The notes below the pieces were generated by a model. The model was not told where the DNA came from. It saw only the letters and a program-made list of their open reading frames with translations, and did not search any database. A stretch of 5,953 nucleotides of DNA from Azovibrio restrictus (GTDB taxonomy: Bacteria; Pseudomonadota; Gammaproteobacteria; Burkholderiales; Rhodocyclaceae). Positions 1 through 5,953 of the stretch are shown piece after piece. A program made the translations under genes and the position numbers. How positions within the stretch are numbered: the first letter of the stretch is position 1; each line of letters opens with the position of its first letter. The DNA is taken from assembly GCA_003252145.1 (NCBI GenBank), contig QKDJ01000201.1:1-5953 (forward strand). Direction: 5' to 3'.

Positions 1-69
1 GTTCACCTTTTGATGATCCACTGTCTGTGCGACGGCATCGACAGTCTGTTGATGGGAGTAGAACCATGA
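1..69 (+). CDS. 3' end of a SIS-domain protein, DiaA / phosphoheptose isomerase (GmhA)-like (partial)
   Basis: The frame is open from base 1 to the TGA at 67-69 and gives 22 residues that include IHCLCDGID, ending in GVEP. This resembles the conserved C-terminal helix of DiaA/GmhA-type sugar-isomerase (SIS) proteins; E. coli DiaA ends with a similar NCLCDLID stretch (from memory). DiaA binds DnaA and promotes replication initiation, while GmhA makes heptose phosphate for LPS; the tail cannot tell them apart. A diaA-like gene next to dolP is the arrangement also seen in E. coli. The stop overlaps the next gene's ATG as ATGA, which suggests translational coupling. The rest of the gene lies outside the window. 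The family call rests on a short peptide plus gene order. Confidence 0.72.
   Translation, partial: VHLLMIHCLCDGIDSLLMGVEP
54..58 (+). promoter_or_regulatory. Ribosome binding site of dolP (GGGAG)
   Basis: GGGAG lies 7 bases before the ATG at 66. It supports that start over the in-frame GTG at 27, which would add 13 polar, arginine-rich residues ahead of the lipoprotein signal peptide and lie well inside the upstream coding region. The site is within the last codons of the SIS gene, as expected for overlapping genes. Confidence 0.7.
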
Positions 70-719
70 ACAATACTCAGATTCCCGGTCGCCGCGCCCT
101 GTTGGGCCTGACCGCTCTTGGGCTTTGTCTGCCCGCCCTGCAAGGCTGTTTCGGGGTAGCCGTGGCTGGCGCCACCGTAGGCGCCCTGGCTGTCGCTGAT
201 CGCCGCTCCATCGGCGTACAAACCGATGACGAGGCCATCGAACTAAAGGCCTCCAACCGTCTGAGCAAAGACATCCGGGATAAGGCTCACATAAACTTCA
301 CCGCCTATAACCGGCGGGTACTGATTACCGGTGAAGTGCCCAACGAGGCCATGCGTGCCCGGGTGGTGGACGAGACCAGCCGCATCGAGAATGTAGCGGG
401 AGTCTGGGACGAGCTGGTGGTGGCCGGCAACAGCACCCTCACCTCCCGCAGCAACGACACGTACATCACCTCCAAGGTAAAAGCCCGCTTCATCGATGCC
501 AACAGGTTTGCGGCCAACCACGTGAAAGTGGTGACCGAGGCGGCAGTGGTCTATCTGCTGGGTATCGTGACCGAACGGGAATCCCAGGATGCCATTCAGG
601 TCGCCCGTACCACCGCTGGTGTGCGCAAGGTGGTTAACGTGATGATCATCGTCAGCGATACGGAAGCACGGCGCGTGGATTCCAGCGTCGCCAATTCCGC
701 CAGCTCCACCAGCAAGTAA
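66..719 (+). CDS. dolP: DolP-type outer-membrane lipoprotein with two BON domains
   Basis: The 217-residue product is recognisable as DolP (YraP), a lipoprotein of the inner face of the outer membrane. In E. coli, DolP binds anionic phospholipid at the division site and supports BAM function and envelope integrity. Residues 1-27 form a lipoprotein signal peptide (N-terminal RR, hydrophobic stretch) ending in the lipobox LQGC, with the lipidated cysteine at 28. The next residue is Phe, not Asp, consistent with outer-membrane sorting. A Gly/Ala-rich segment is followed by the family signature DRRSIGVQTDD (45-55). BON1 covers about 54-121 (VLITGEVP, Gly 89) and BON2 about 130-198 (VYLLGIVTER, Gly 166). 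BON2 helix 1 reads SNDTYITSKV: Tyr 133 stands where E. coli has the membrane-contacting Trp (W127). The Ser/Thr-rich tail (about 205-217) looks disordered. The start is set by the GGGAG at 54-58. The gene overlaps the SIS gene by 4 bases and lies 7 bases before the transporter gene. Confidence 0.93.
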   Translation: MNNTQIPGRRALLGLTALGLCLPALQGCFGVAVAGATVGALAVADRRSIGVQTDDEAIELKASNRLSKDIRDKAHINFTAYNRRVLITGEVPNEAMRARVVDETSRIENVAGVWDELVVAGNSTLTSRSNDTYITSKVKARFIDANRFAANHVKVVTEAAVVYLLGIVTERESQDAIQVARTTAGVRKVVNVMIIVSDTEARRVDSSVANSASSTSK

Positions 720-726
720 GCCCCCT

Positions 727-2382
727 ATGGAGGCTGGCTCCTTCTCCCTGACCCTCATGGCCGGGGGCTTTCTGGGAGGAGTCGGCCTCTTCCTCCTGGG
801 CATGCATTTGCTCACGGAGGGTCTCAAGCTGGCTGCGGGCCGGGCTCTGGAAGACCTGCTGGGACAATGGACTTCCACCCGCAGCCGGGGCCTGGCCACC
901 GGCATCCTGATCACCACCCTGGTCCAATCTTCCACTGCTGTCACCGTTGCCACCATCGGCTTTGTGAATTCAGGGCTGCTTTCCCTGCGCAACGCCTTGT
1001 GGGTGATCTTCGGCTCCAATGTGGGCACCACCATGAATGCCTGGCTGGTGGCGGCACTGGGCTTCAGCTTCAAGATTGATGCCTTTGCCCTGCCCTTCAT
1101 CGGCGTGGGCGCCATCCTTATGCTCGCCGCCCGAGGTACTCGGGCCAAGGCCCTGGGCCAGGCCCTGGCAGGCTTCGGCATCTTGTTTCTGGGCATCGAC
1201 GTCCTCAAGGATGCCTTCTCCGGCCTGGGCGCCCAGACCTCTCTGGAAGACTTCATCCGCCCCGGCTTCCTGGGCTATCTGTTGCTGGTGGGCATCGGCA
1301 CCCTGCTGACCGTGCTCATGCAGGCCTCCGGCGCCGTCATCGCCATCGTCATCACCGCAGCTCAGGGAGGACTCATCAGCATCGAAGCCGCCTGCGCCAT
1401 GGTCATCGGCACCAACGTGGGCACCACTTCCACGGCCATTCTTTCCGCCCTGGGTGCCACCGCCAATGCCCGCCGGGTTGCTGCCGCCCACGTGGTATTC
1501 AATCTCATCACCGGCAGCGTGGCCCTGTTACTGCTCCCCATCCTGGTCAATTTCCTGACGGACATCCAGCAACTACTCGACCAACCCGCCTCGCCCGCCG
1601 TGCTGGTGGCCATGTTCCACTCCACCTTCAATCTGCTGGGGGTAGCCCTGATGGTTCCCCTGGACCCCTGGCTGATCCGGGAGCTTTCCCGGCGTTTCCG
1701 CAGTCGCCAGGAGGAGGCGGGACGTCCCCGCTACCTGGATCACAACTTGGTCAGCGTGCCTGACTTGGCGCTCCGTGCCCTACGTCTGGAACTGACCCAT
1801 ACCCAGAACTTGGCTTGCGAAAGCCTGCGGGTGACCGGCCATGCCCCCCACGACGGAGAAGCGGCCCTGGCCCGCCAGCAGGACAGCCTGGATAGCCTGG
1901 CCAAGGCCATCAATAACTACATCCGCCGGGTCAGCGCCCACACCCTGCCACCAGTGTTGGTGGAAGCCCTGGCTCGCAGTCTGCGTATCCTGCGTTACCA
2001 GCAAGCCGTATCCAGCCTGGGACTGCACGGCATTGCCTTGAGTGAAAAATCCCCCGTCCTGCCCGAACACTGGAGTTTTCAGGAGTCCTTGACCCATCTG
2101 GCTGACAGCTGTTGCGACTGCCCGGACGGCTTCAGCCCGGCAGCCATGGATCTGGCCATGGAACAGACTGAACTCCGCTACGGAGCCCTGAAGGAGGCTC
2201 TGCTGGTGGCGGGGGCCGCCGGCCATATGGATATCCGCCAGATGGAAGACTACCTGCAACAGGCCAGCCTCTATCGCCGGGCGGCCGAGCAACTCAGCAA
2301 GGCACAACGTCATTTGACCCAACTGGCCACCCCGGAAACCTGGACGCAAGACCAGGACGAACCAGAACACCTGGAGCCCTGA
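727..2382 (+). CDS. Na+/phosphate cotransporter family protein with C-terminal PhoU-like domain
   Basis: The product is a 551-residue inner-membrane protein of the NptA/YjbB type. Relatives move inorganic phosphate with Na+ (V. cholerae NptA) or export it (E. coli YjbB); direction cannot be read from sequence. Residues 1-315 carry the two Na_Pi_cotrans repeats. The first has QSSTA (67-71) and GSNVGTT (96-102); the second has QASGA (199-203) and GTNVGTT (228-234). Further hydrophobic segments lie near 118-136, 143-161, 181-198, 251-281 and 288-312, and FHSTFN is at 297-302. Residues about 340-535 are soluble and helical and match a PhoU-like regulatory domain. They contain an unusual SCCDC cluster (461-465). 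The ATG at 727 has only a weak Shine-Dalgarno (TAAG at 717-720), so translation is probably coupled to dolP. An ATG at 757 is a possible alternative start. The second QSSS-type motif is altered (Ala and Gly in place of Ser). No pst or pho genes are nearby. The family is certain; the physiological substrate is less so. Confidence 0.93.
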   Translation: MEAGSFSLTLMAGGFLGGVGLFLLGMHLLTEGLKLAAGRALEDLLGQWTSTRSRGLATGILITTLVQSSTAVTVATIGFVNSGLLSLRNALWVIFGSNVGTTMNAWLVAALGFSFKIDAFALPFIGVGAILMLAARGTRAKALGQALAGFGILFLGIDVLKDAFSGLGAQTSLEDFIRPGFLGYLLLVGIGTLLTVLMQASGAVIAIVITAAQGGLISIEAACAMVIGTNVGTTSTAILSALGATANARRVAAAHVVFNLITGSVALLLLPILVNFLTDIQQLLDQPASPAVLVAMFHSTFNLLGVALMVPLDPWLIRELSRRFRSRQEEAGRPRYLDHNLVSVPDLALRALRLELTHTQNLACESLRVTGHAPHDGEAALARQQDSLDSLAKAINNYIRRVSAHTLPPVLVEALARSLRILRYQQAVSSLGLHGIALSEKSPVLPEHWSFQESLTHLADSCCDCPDGFSPAAMDLAMEQTELRYGALKEALLVAGAAGHMDIRQMEDYLQQASLYRRAAEQLSKAQRHLTQLATPETWTQDQDEPEHLEP

Positions 2383-2384
2383 CT

Positions 2385-5027
2385 CTATAGGTCGGGGAAG
2401 GCCACCTCCACCCGGTCCCGCCCATTTTCCTTGGCTCGATACAAGGCTGCATCAGCCCGCCCCATGGCCATGCTGCCGCTTTCGCCCACATAGCCCAGCA
2501 ATGTCACCCCGGCACTCATGGTGACCTGTAATCCGCCCTGGGAGGTTTCCATGGGACGGGCATGAAGCGCAGAGCGCAAACGTTCGGCGAACTCCACCCC
2601 ACCCTTGATGCCCACACCCGGAAGCAGCACGGCAAATTCCTCGCCCCCGACCCGCCCCGCCAGATCCGTGCGCCGGATCTGGGCTTGAAGCAGGCAGGAA
2701 AATCCCTGCAAGACCTGGTCGCCCACCCCGTGCCCGTGGCGGTCATTGATCAGTTTGAAGTGGTCCAGATCCAGCATCAACAGAGCCGTTTCCCCCTGGG
2801 CGTAGCGTTCAGCGCGAGCCACTTCCAACTCCAGACGCTCCATGAAGATGCGGCGATTGGGGAGACTGGTCAGACTATCGGTACTGGCCAGTCGCTTCAG
2901 TTCCCGCTCCTGCTGCTTGCGTTCCGTCACATCCCAGAAGGCCCAGAGGCGACCAGTCAGACGACCATGATCCAGTATGGGCATATAGTCGTGTTCCAGG
3001 ACGCGGCCATCCACCAGGGCCAGCTCCCTGCCCTGAACCGGTAGCTCGCTGTCCCCCAGCTCACGCAACTGCCACTCAAAATGTTCCGGATGGCTGAATC
3101 GCTCCCGAATACGGGCCGCACAACTGCCAAAATGCTCACCCACCACCCCTTCCGGGCGTTCCTCCAGATCAAACATTTCGCAGAAGGTGTGATTAATAAG
3201 CACAATCCGGCGCTGCTGATCCTCCACCAACAAAGCTCCAGGAAACTGGTTGATGAGCACTTCCAATCGTTGGTTGGAGGCCAGCAGGGCCGCGCTCATT
3301 TGATGGCTGGCGGTTACATCCAGCAGGGTCCAGATCACCTGCTCACGTCCTGAGTCCAGCCAGGTTCCATATACGGAGAACCAGCGTAACTCCCCATTGC
3401 GACAGCGCATGAGGCACTCCTCATGGACCTGCCCCTGGGCTCGCAAACGATCATAGAGAGGGGCAAAAGCTTCATAGCTGGCCAGATCCACATGGAGACA
3501 GGCAAAGCTCTGGCCCTGCAGTTCTTCCGGGCGATAGCCAAACATTTCTGCCCCCCGGGCGCTGACCTCCAGAATCCGTCGCTCACCCGAGGCGAGGAAA
3601 ACCCCGGCTGCAATGTGATCCAGCAAAGCCGTACGATGCCTGGCCTCAGACGCAACGGCCTGCTCGGCAGTTACCCGGTCGCTAATATCGGTCAGGGTGC
3701 CTACAACCCGCTGAGGCGCCCCCCCCTCCTGCGCCACGCTCTTGCCTCGCATTTCCACCCAGCGCCAGCCGCCCTCCAGGGTCGCCAGCCGATGAGGAAT
3801 CAGGAAGCCCTGCTGATTCAGCAGCCCCTCCCTAAGCATGTTTTGAAAGCGCTCCTGATCATCAGGATGAACCTGAGCCTGCCAGACTCCCATGCTCATG
3901 TTGAAGGCCTGGGGCCCATAACCCAATAGCTCGTACCAATGGGCATCGCACTGGACCGTATCCGTTCCCACGTCCCAATCCCACAGCCCATCACGGATAG
4001 CCGACAAGGTAAGGCGGTAACGCTCCTCACTGGCCGCCAAGGCCTTGGCCACCTGGGCTCTCTGGGCCAGAGCCCGGCGCTCTCCCATAAACAGCAAGGT
4101 GGCCGGCCCCAGGATCAGGAGCAATACGCCCAGCAGAATGGTGCCGGAACGCCGGACCTCCTCGCCCCAAGCCCCCAGGGCTTTGGCCTGATCCATATGC
4201 ACCGATACCAACAAGGGAAAGGCCCGAACACTGCGCCAAGCCGAGTAAGCTTGGCGCCCATCATGGCGAGGCCCCACGAGAGAACCAAAGCCCGACACGC
4301 CAAAATCGACCAATTCCAAATCCTGGGGATGCAGACTACCGGCCAGCAGAGTGGGTTGGGATGACAGGAACAGGCGGCCATCAGCCAACAGCACATCCGT
4401 GCTCCCTTCCTCCTGGGGCAACAAGGTCTCGATATGATCCAGGAAGTAGCCAGGATTGATTACCGCCACCAGATAGAAGGCCTGCTCCTCCTGCCCCGCC
4501 ATCAGCATGACAGGCAGGAAACTCGTATTGCGCCCCCCTTCCGAGTCATAGAAATCTCGCCCTTGCTGGGGGCGCCCAAAGTGCAGCAATTCCCGCCCGC
4601 TGGGGGGCAGATCAAAATCTGCCAGATTCAGCTGTACGCCCACATTGCGATATTCACTACTGACTTCCACCCGACCGGTAGCATTCAAGAGGGAAATGGA
4701 ACGCAGGAAAGGTGCATTGCGCAAGGCCGCGCTCAGCTGAGTTGCAGAGAGATTGTCGCCGCCAAGCCGCTGCTCCCCATCATCCCGCAAGGAGCGCAAC
4801 ACCAGACGCACGGTCCCCAGGGTCTGGGACAGACGATCCTCGAACAAATTGGCCAAGGTGGCCGCCTGGCGCAAATGGGCGGTCTCGATTTCCTGGCGCA
4901 CCCGCTGGGCCGTATAGGCGAACACGGCCAGAGCCAGTAGCAACAGCAGGCCCACGAACAAGGCAAAAGCCCGCCCCGGACTTAAATGCAAGCGCCTCAA
5001 TAGGTTGGAACGTTCAATCGGCAACAA
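2385..5027 (-). CDS. Membrane diguanylate cyclase: periplasmic Cache-like sensor, three PAS domains, GGDEF
   Basis: This enzyme makes c-di-GMP from two GTP in response to a signal. With the TTG start at 5027 it has 880 residues. TM1 is at about 20-40. The extracytoplasmic region (about 41-293) looks like a double Cache domain; AFYLVAVINPGYF falls in its first module. TM2 is at about 294-314. Three PAS domains follow: about 335-452 (GLWDWDV and HPDD, PAS_3 type with PAC), 462-573 and 582-703. The GGDEF domain is about 712-875. It keeps ASTDSLTSLPNRR, metal-binding MLDLDHFK, the GGEEF active site (794-798) and an intact RxxD product-inhibition site (RRTD, 785-788), so it should be active and feedback-controlled. 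There is no EAL domain. No ATG exists near the N-terminus. The longest frame begins at TTG 5057, but GGAG at 5038-5035 sits 7 bases before TTG 5027; TTG 5024 is also possible. All these starts overlap the end of the solute-binding protein gene, pointing to a coupled operon. The stop lies 2 bases from the transporter's stop. Confidence 0.93.
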   Translation of the reverse strand: MLPIERSNLLRRLHLSPGRAFALFVGLLLLLALAVFAYTAQRVRQEIETAHLRQAATLANLFEDRLSQTLGTVRLVLRSLRDDGEQRLGGDNLSATQLSAALRNAPFLRSISLLNATGRVEVSSEYRNVGVQLNLADFDLPPSGRELLHFGRPQQGRDFYDSEGGRNTSFLPVMLMAGQEEQAFYLVAVINPGYFLDHIETLLPQEEGSTDVLLADGRLFLSSQPTLLAGSLHPQDLELVDFGVSGFGSLVGPRHDGRQAYSAWRSVRAFPLLVSVHMDQAKALGAWGEEVRRSGTILLGVLLLILGPATLLFMGERRALAQRAQVAKALAASEERYRLTLSAIRDGLWDWDVGTDTVQCDAHWYELLGYGPQAFNMSMGVWQAQVHPDDQERFQNMLREGLLNQQGFLIPHRLATLEGGWRWVEMRGKSVAQEGGAPQRVVGTLTDISDRVTAEQAVASEARHRTALLDHIAAGVFLASGERRILEVSARGAEMFGYRPEELQGQSFACLHVDLASYEAFAPLYDRLRAQGQVHEECLMRCRNGELRWFSVYGTWLDSGREQVIWTLLDVTASHQMSAALLASNQRLEVLINQFPGALLVEDQQRRIVLINHTFCEMFDLEERPEGVVGEHFGSCAARIRERFSHPEHFEWQLRELGDSELPVQGRELALVDGRVLEHDYMPILDHGRLTGRLWAFWDVTERKQQERELKRLASTDSLTSLPNRRIFMERLELEVARAERYAQGETALLMLDLDHFKLINDRHGHGVGDQVLQGFSCLLQAQIRRTDLAGRVGGEEFAVLLPGVGIKGGVEFAERLRSALHARPMETSQGGLQVTMSAGVTLLGYVGESGSMAMGRADAALYRAKENGRDRVEVAFPDL

Positions 5028-5793
5028 CGATAGGCTCCAGCTGATAACGACGGGCAAAGGTTTTCAGACGACCATCCCGCTTGATCTCGGCCACGAACTG
5101 GTTAAGCCGGGCCAGCCAGGGTGCATCTCCCTTGGCTACGGCCCAGGCATAACGGGTGATGTGATAGGTGCTCTCGGGAGCCACCAGCCGTGCCCAGTCC
5201 GTTTGCGCCAGCATGCGACGACTGAAGGGATAGTCGGTCATGAACACATCGGCCCGCCCGGCTTCCACTTCCGCCTCACGCCCCGCCGCCGTGGTGGTCA
5301 CCAGCAAGGTGGCCTGACGCAGCTTGTCCTTCATCACCGTTTCATGAAGGGTGCCCTTTGCCACGGCCACAATCACACCCGGCCGATCAATGTCTGCCCA
5401 GTTGCGGATGGTCCGGTTGCTGCGGGAGGTGATGCCGTAAATATCGCTGGCCAGATGGGGCTGGGTGAAATCCAGCTTTTCCGCCCGGGCGGGGATGATG
5501 CCGATGGCGAACATGGCCACATCACAACGATCCTGGGTCACATCGTCAATGAGCCGCGCGAAAGAACTGTCGATGAAACGCACCTCCACCCCCAGGGACT
5601 TGCCCAGTTCCCGGGCCAGATCCACATCCACACCCGACAGGCTCTGGGTTCTGGGGTCCCGCCAGGAAATGCCGAAATAGTCGGGCCAGATGCACACCCT
5701 CAATGCTCCGTCATGAATCACCCGTTCCAGACGGCTTTCGGCCTGGGCCAGGGTGCTGCATAGCAGGCAGAGCAAAATAAACAGGCGCTTCAT
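5014..5793 (-). CDS. Periplasmic family-3 solute-binding protein, likely sensor partner of the cyclase
   Basis: The 259-residue product has a Sec signal peptide (MKRLFILLCLLCSTLAQA, cleavage after AQA at 18). There is no lipobox at the cleavage point, so it should be soluble in the periplasm. The mature part is a Venus-flytrap family-3 binding protein (SBP_bac_3). It shows GVDVDLARELG (54-64), RAEKLDFTQPH (103-113), GRADVFMTDY (179-188) and the C-terminal helix FARRY (247-251). Arg 103 and Asp 187 sit where amino-acid-binding relatives hold the ligand's carboxylate and amine, but the Thr usually just before the Arg (TPxR) is Ile here (IPAR), so the ligand may differ. Cysteines 34 and 90 might pair; this is a guess. 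The ATG at 5793 has GGG 7 bases upstream (5803-5801); a TTG at 5805 would add four residues. No permease or ATPase gene lies beside it. Its end overlaps the cyclase gene, which suggests signalling rather than uptake, although an orphan subunit of a distant transporter is possible. Confidence 0.9.
   Translation of the reverse strand: MKRLFILLCLLCSTLAQAESRLERVIHDGALRVCIWPDYFGISWRDPRTQSLSGVDVDLARELGKSLGVEVRFIDSSFARLIDDVTQDRCDVAMFAIGIIPARAEKLDFTQPHLASDIYGITSRSNRTIRNWADIDRPGVIVAVAKGTLHETVMKDKLRQATLLVTTTAAGREAEVEAGRADVFMTDYPFSRRMLAQTDWARLVAPESTYHITRYAWAVAKGDAPWLARLNQFVAEIKRDGRLKTFARRYQLEPIVVAD
5035..5038 (-). promoter_or_regulatory. Probable ribosome binding site of the diguanylate cyclase (GGAG)
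   Basis: Read on the minus strand, GGAG is followed by 7 bases and then TTG TTG (5027-5022). It lies within the last codons of the solute-binding protein gene. It is the best Shine-Dalgarno match near any candidate start and favours TTG 5027 over TTG 5057. A start at 5027 gives a 14-base overlap between the two genes. Confidence 0.5.
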
Positions 5794-5813
5794 GAATGTT
5801 CCCAATAAAAACT

Positions 5814-5840
5814 ACCACTTATGTTATATCACTTAGTGGT
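5814..5840 (-). promoter_or_regulatory. Candidate promoter/operator of the binding protein-cyclase operon
   Basis: Upstream of the binding protein start, an inverted repeat ACCACT (5814-5819) and AGTGGT (5835-5840) encloses an AT-rich centre. Read on the minus strand, the centre contains TATAAC (5828-5823), a fair -10 hexamer about 30 bases from the start codon. No good -35 is seen at 16-18 bases (the 17-base position reads AAGGGG), so an activator or another sigma factor may be needed. A dyad over a -10 box would suit a repressor or activator site. The same repeat could form a weak hairpin in RNA. This is a pattern-based suggestion only. Confidence 0.33.
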
Positions 5841-5953
5841 TTTGGCCCCTTTTGATCTAAGGCAATTTCCGCAATTCCTGCCGCTCTACTCATAGGGCTT
5901 GCCAGGAGCCCCGGCCTGTGAGGGACAATAGGCGTTTCCACTCAGGAATCCAT
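5841..5953. other. Noncoding end of the window, no gene identified
   Basis: No convincing gene is seen here. On the plus strand a GTG at 5918 has AGGAG 9 bases upstream (5904-5908) and stays open to the edge. The last two bases, AT, follow AGGAA and could begin an ATG beyond the edge. Either could start a divergent gene, but there is too little sequence to judge. On the minus strand, short frames entering from the edge stop near 5890, so a tail of an upstream gene in the same direction is also possible. Confidence 0.3.

Noticed and set aside
243..1256. Long minus-strand open frame (337 codons) spanning dolP and the transporter's 5' half
   Set aside because: It runs antisense across two well-recognised genes, has a low-complexity Pro/Arg/Ala-rich composition with no domain, and is explained by high GC content opposite real codons.
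1780..2370. 196-codon minus-strand open frame opposite the transporter's PhoU-like domain
   Set aside because: It mirrors conserved coding sequence and has no recognisable domain or ribosome site.
2385..5027. Possibility that the cyclase is degenerate or also a phosphodiesterase
   Set aside because: The GGEEF motif, metal-binding Asp residues and RxxD site are all intact, the frame is unbroken, and the protein ends just after GGDEF with no EAL or HD-GYP domain.
5005..5763. 252-codon plus-strand open frame opposite the solute-binding protein gene
   Set aside because: It is antisense to a clear secreted-protein gene; its Gly/His/Gln-rich translation shows no family features.
5895..5911. Short hairpin GGGCT/AGCCC in the terminal noncoding stretch, considered as a terminator
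   Set aside because: The stem is only 5 bp with a 7-base loop and there is no T tract on either side.
5918..5953. Possible divergent gene start (GTG at 5918 with AGGAG upstream)
   Set aside because: Only 12 codons are visible before the edge, with no recognisable motif; kept as a remark, not as a gene.

Overview
The window is GC-rich, tightly packed Gram-negative DNA, most likely from a betaproteobacterium (possibly Rhodocyclales-like). That placement is an inference from gene content, the DiaA/SIS-to-BON-lipoprotein gene order, codon use and protein style; there is no rRNA or other marker to confirm it. No tRNA, rRNA, insertion sequence, CRISPR array or prophage gene is visible. The genes form two convergent blocks whose stop codons are only 2 bases apart.

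The left block (1-2382, + strand) is a compact operon of three genes. It opens with the last 22 codons of a SIS-domain protein (DiaA/GmhA-like), whose stop overlaps the next start as ATGA. Next is a two-BON-domain outer-membrane lipoprotein recognisable as DolP (formerly YraP), an envelope-integrity factor. After 7 bases comes a Na+/phosphate cotransporter family protein with two inverted Na_Pi_cotrans repeats and a C-terminal PhoU-like cytoplasmic domain.

The right block (5793 down to 2385, - strand) is a two-gene operon. The promoter-proximal gene encodes a small secreted family-3 solute-binding protein (Venus-flytrap fold). Its 3' end overlaps the start of a large membrane diguanylate cyclase with the order TM - periplasmic Cache-like sensor - TM - PAS - PAS - PAS - GGDEF. 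The cyclase keeps the catalytic GGEEF motif and the RxxD inhibitory site and has no EAL domain. No ABC permease or ATPase gene accompanies the binding protein here. The most attractive reading is therefore that it is a periplasmic ligand sensor feeding a c-di-GMP output, functionally like but not the same in domain content as NspS-MbaA of Vibrio cholerae. This is an inference from gene order and overlap.

The final 160 bases (5794-5953) are noncoding as far as can be seen. They hold the probable promoter of the sensor operon, with an AT-rich centre inside an ACCACT/AGTGGT dyad that could be an operator. The rest is otherwise ordinary coding DNA with a few details worth checking: a G8 tract inside the cyclase gene, a CCxC cysteine cluster in the transporter's PhoU-like domain, and a changed second QSSS-type motif in the transporter.
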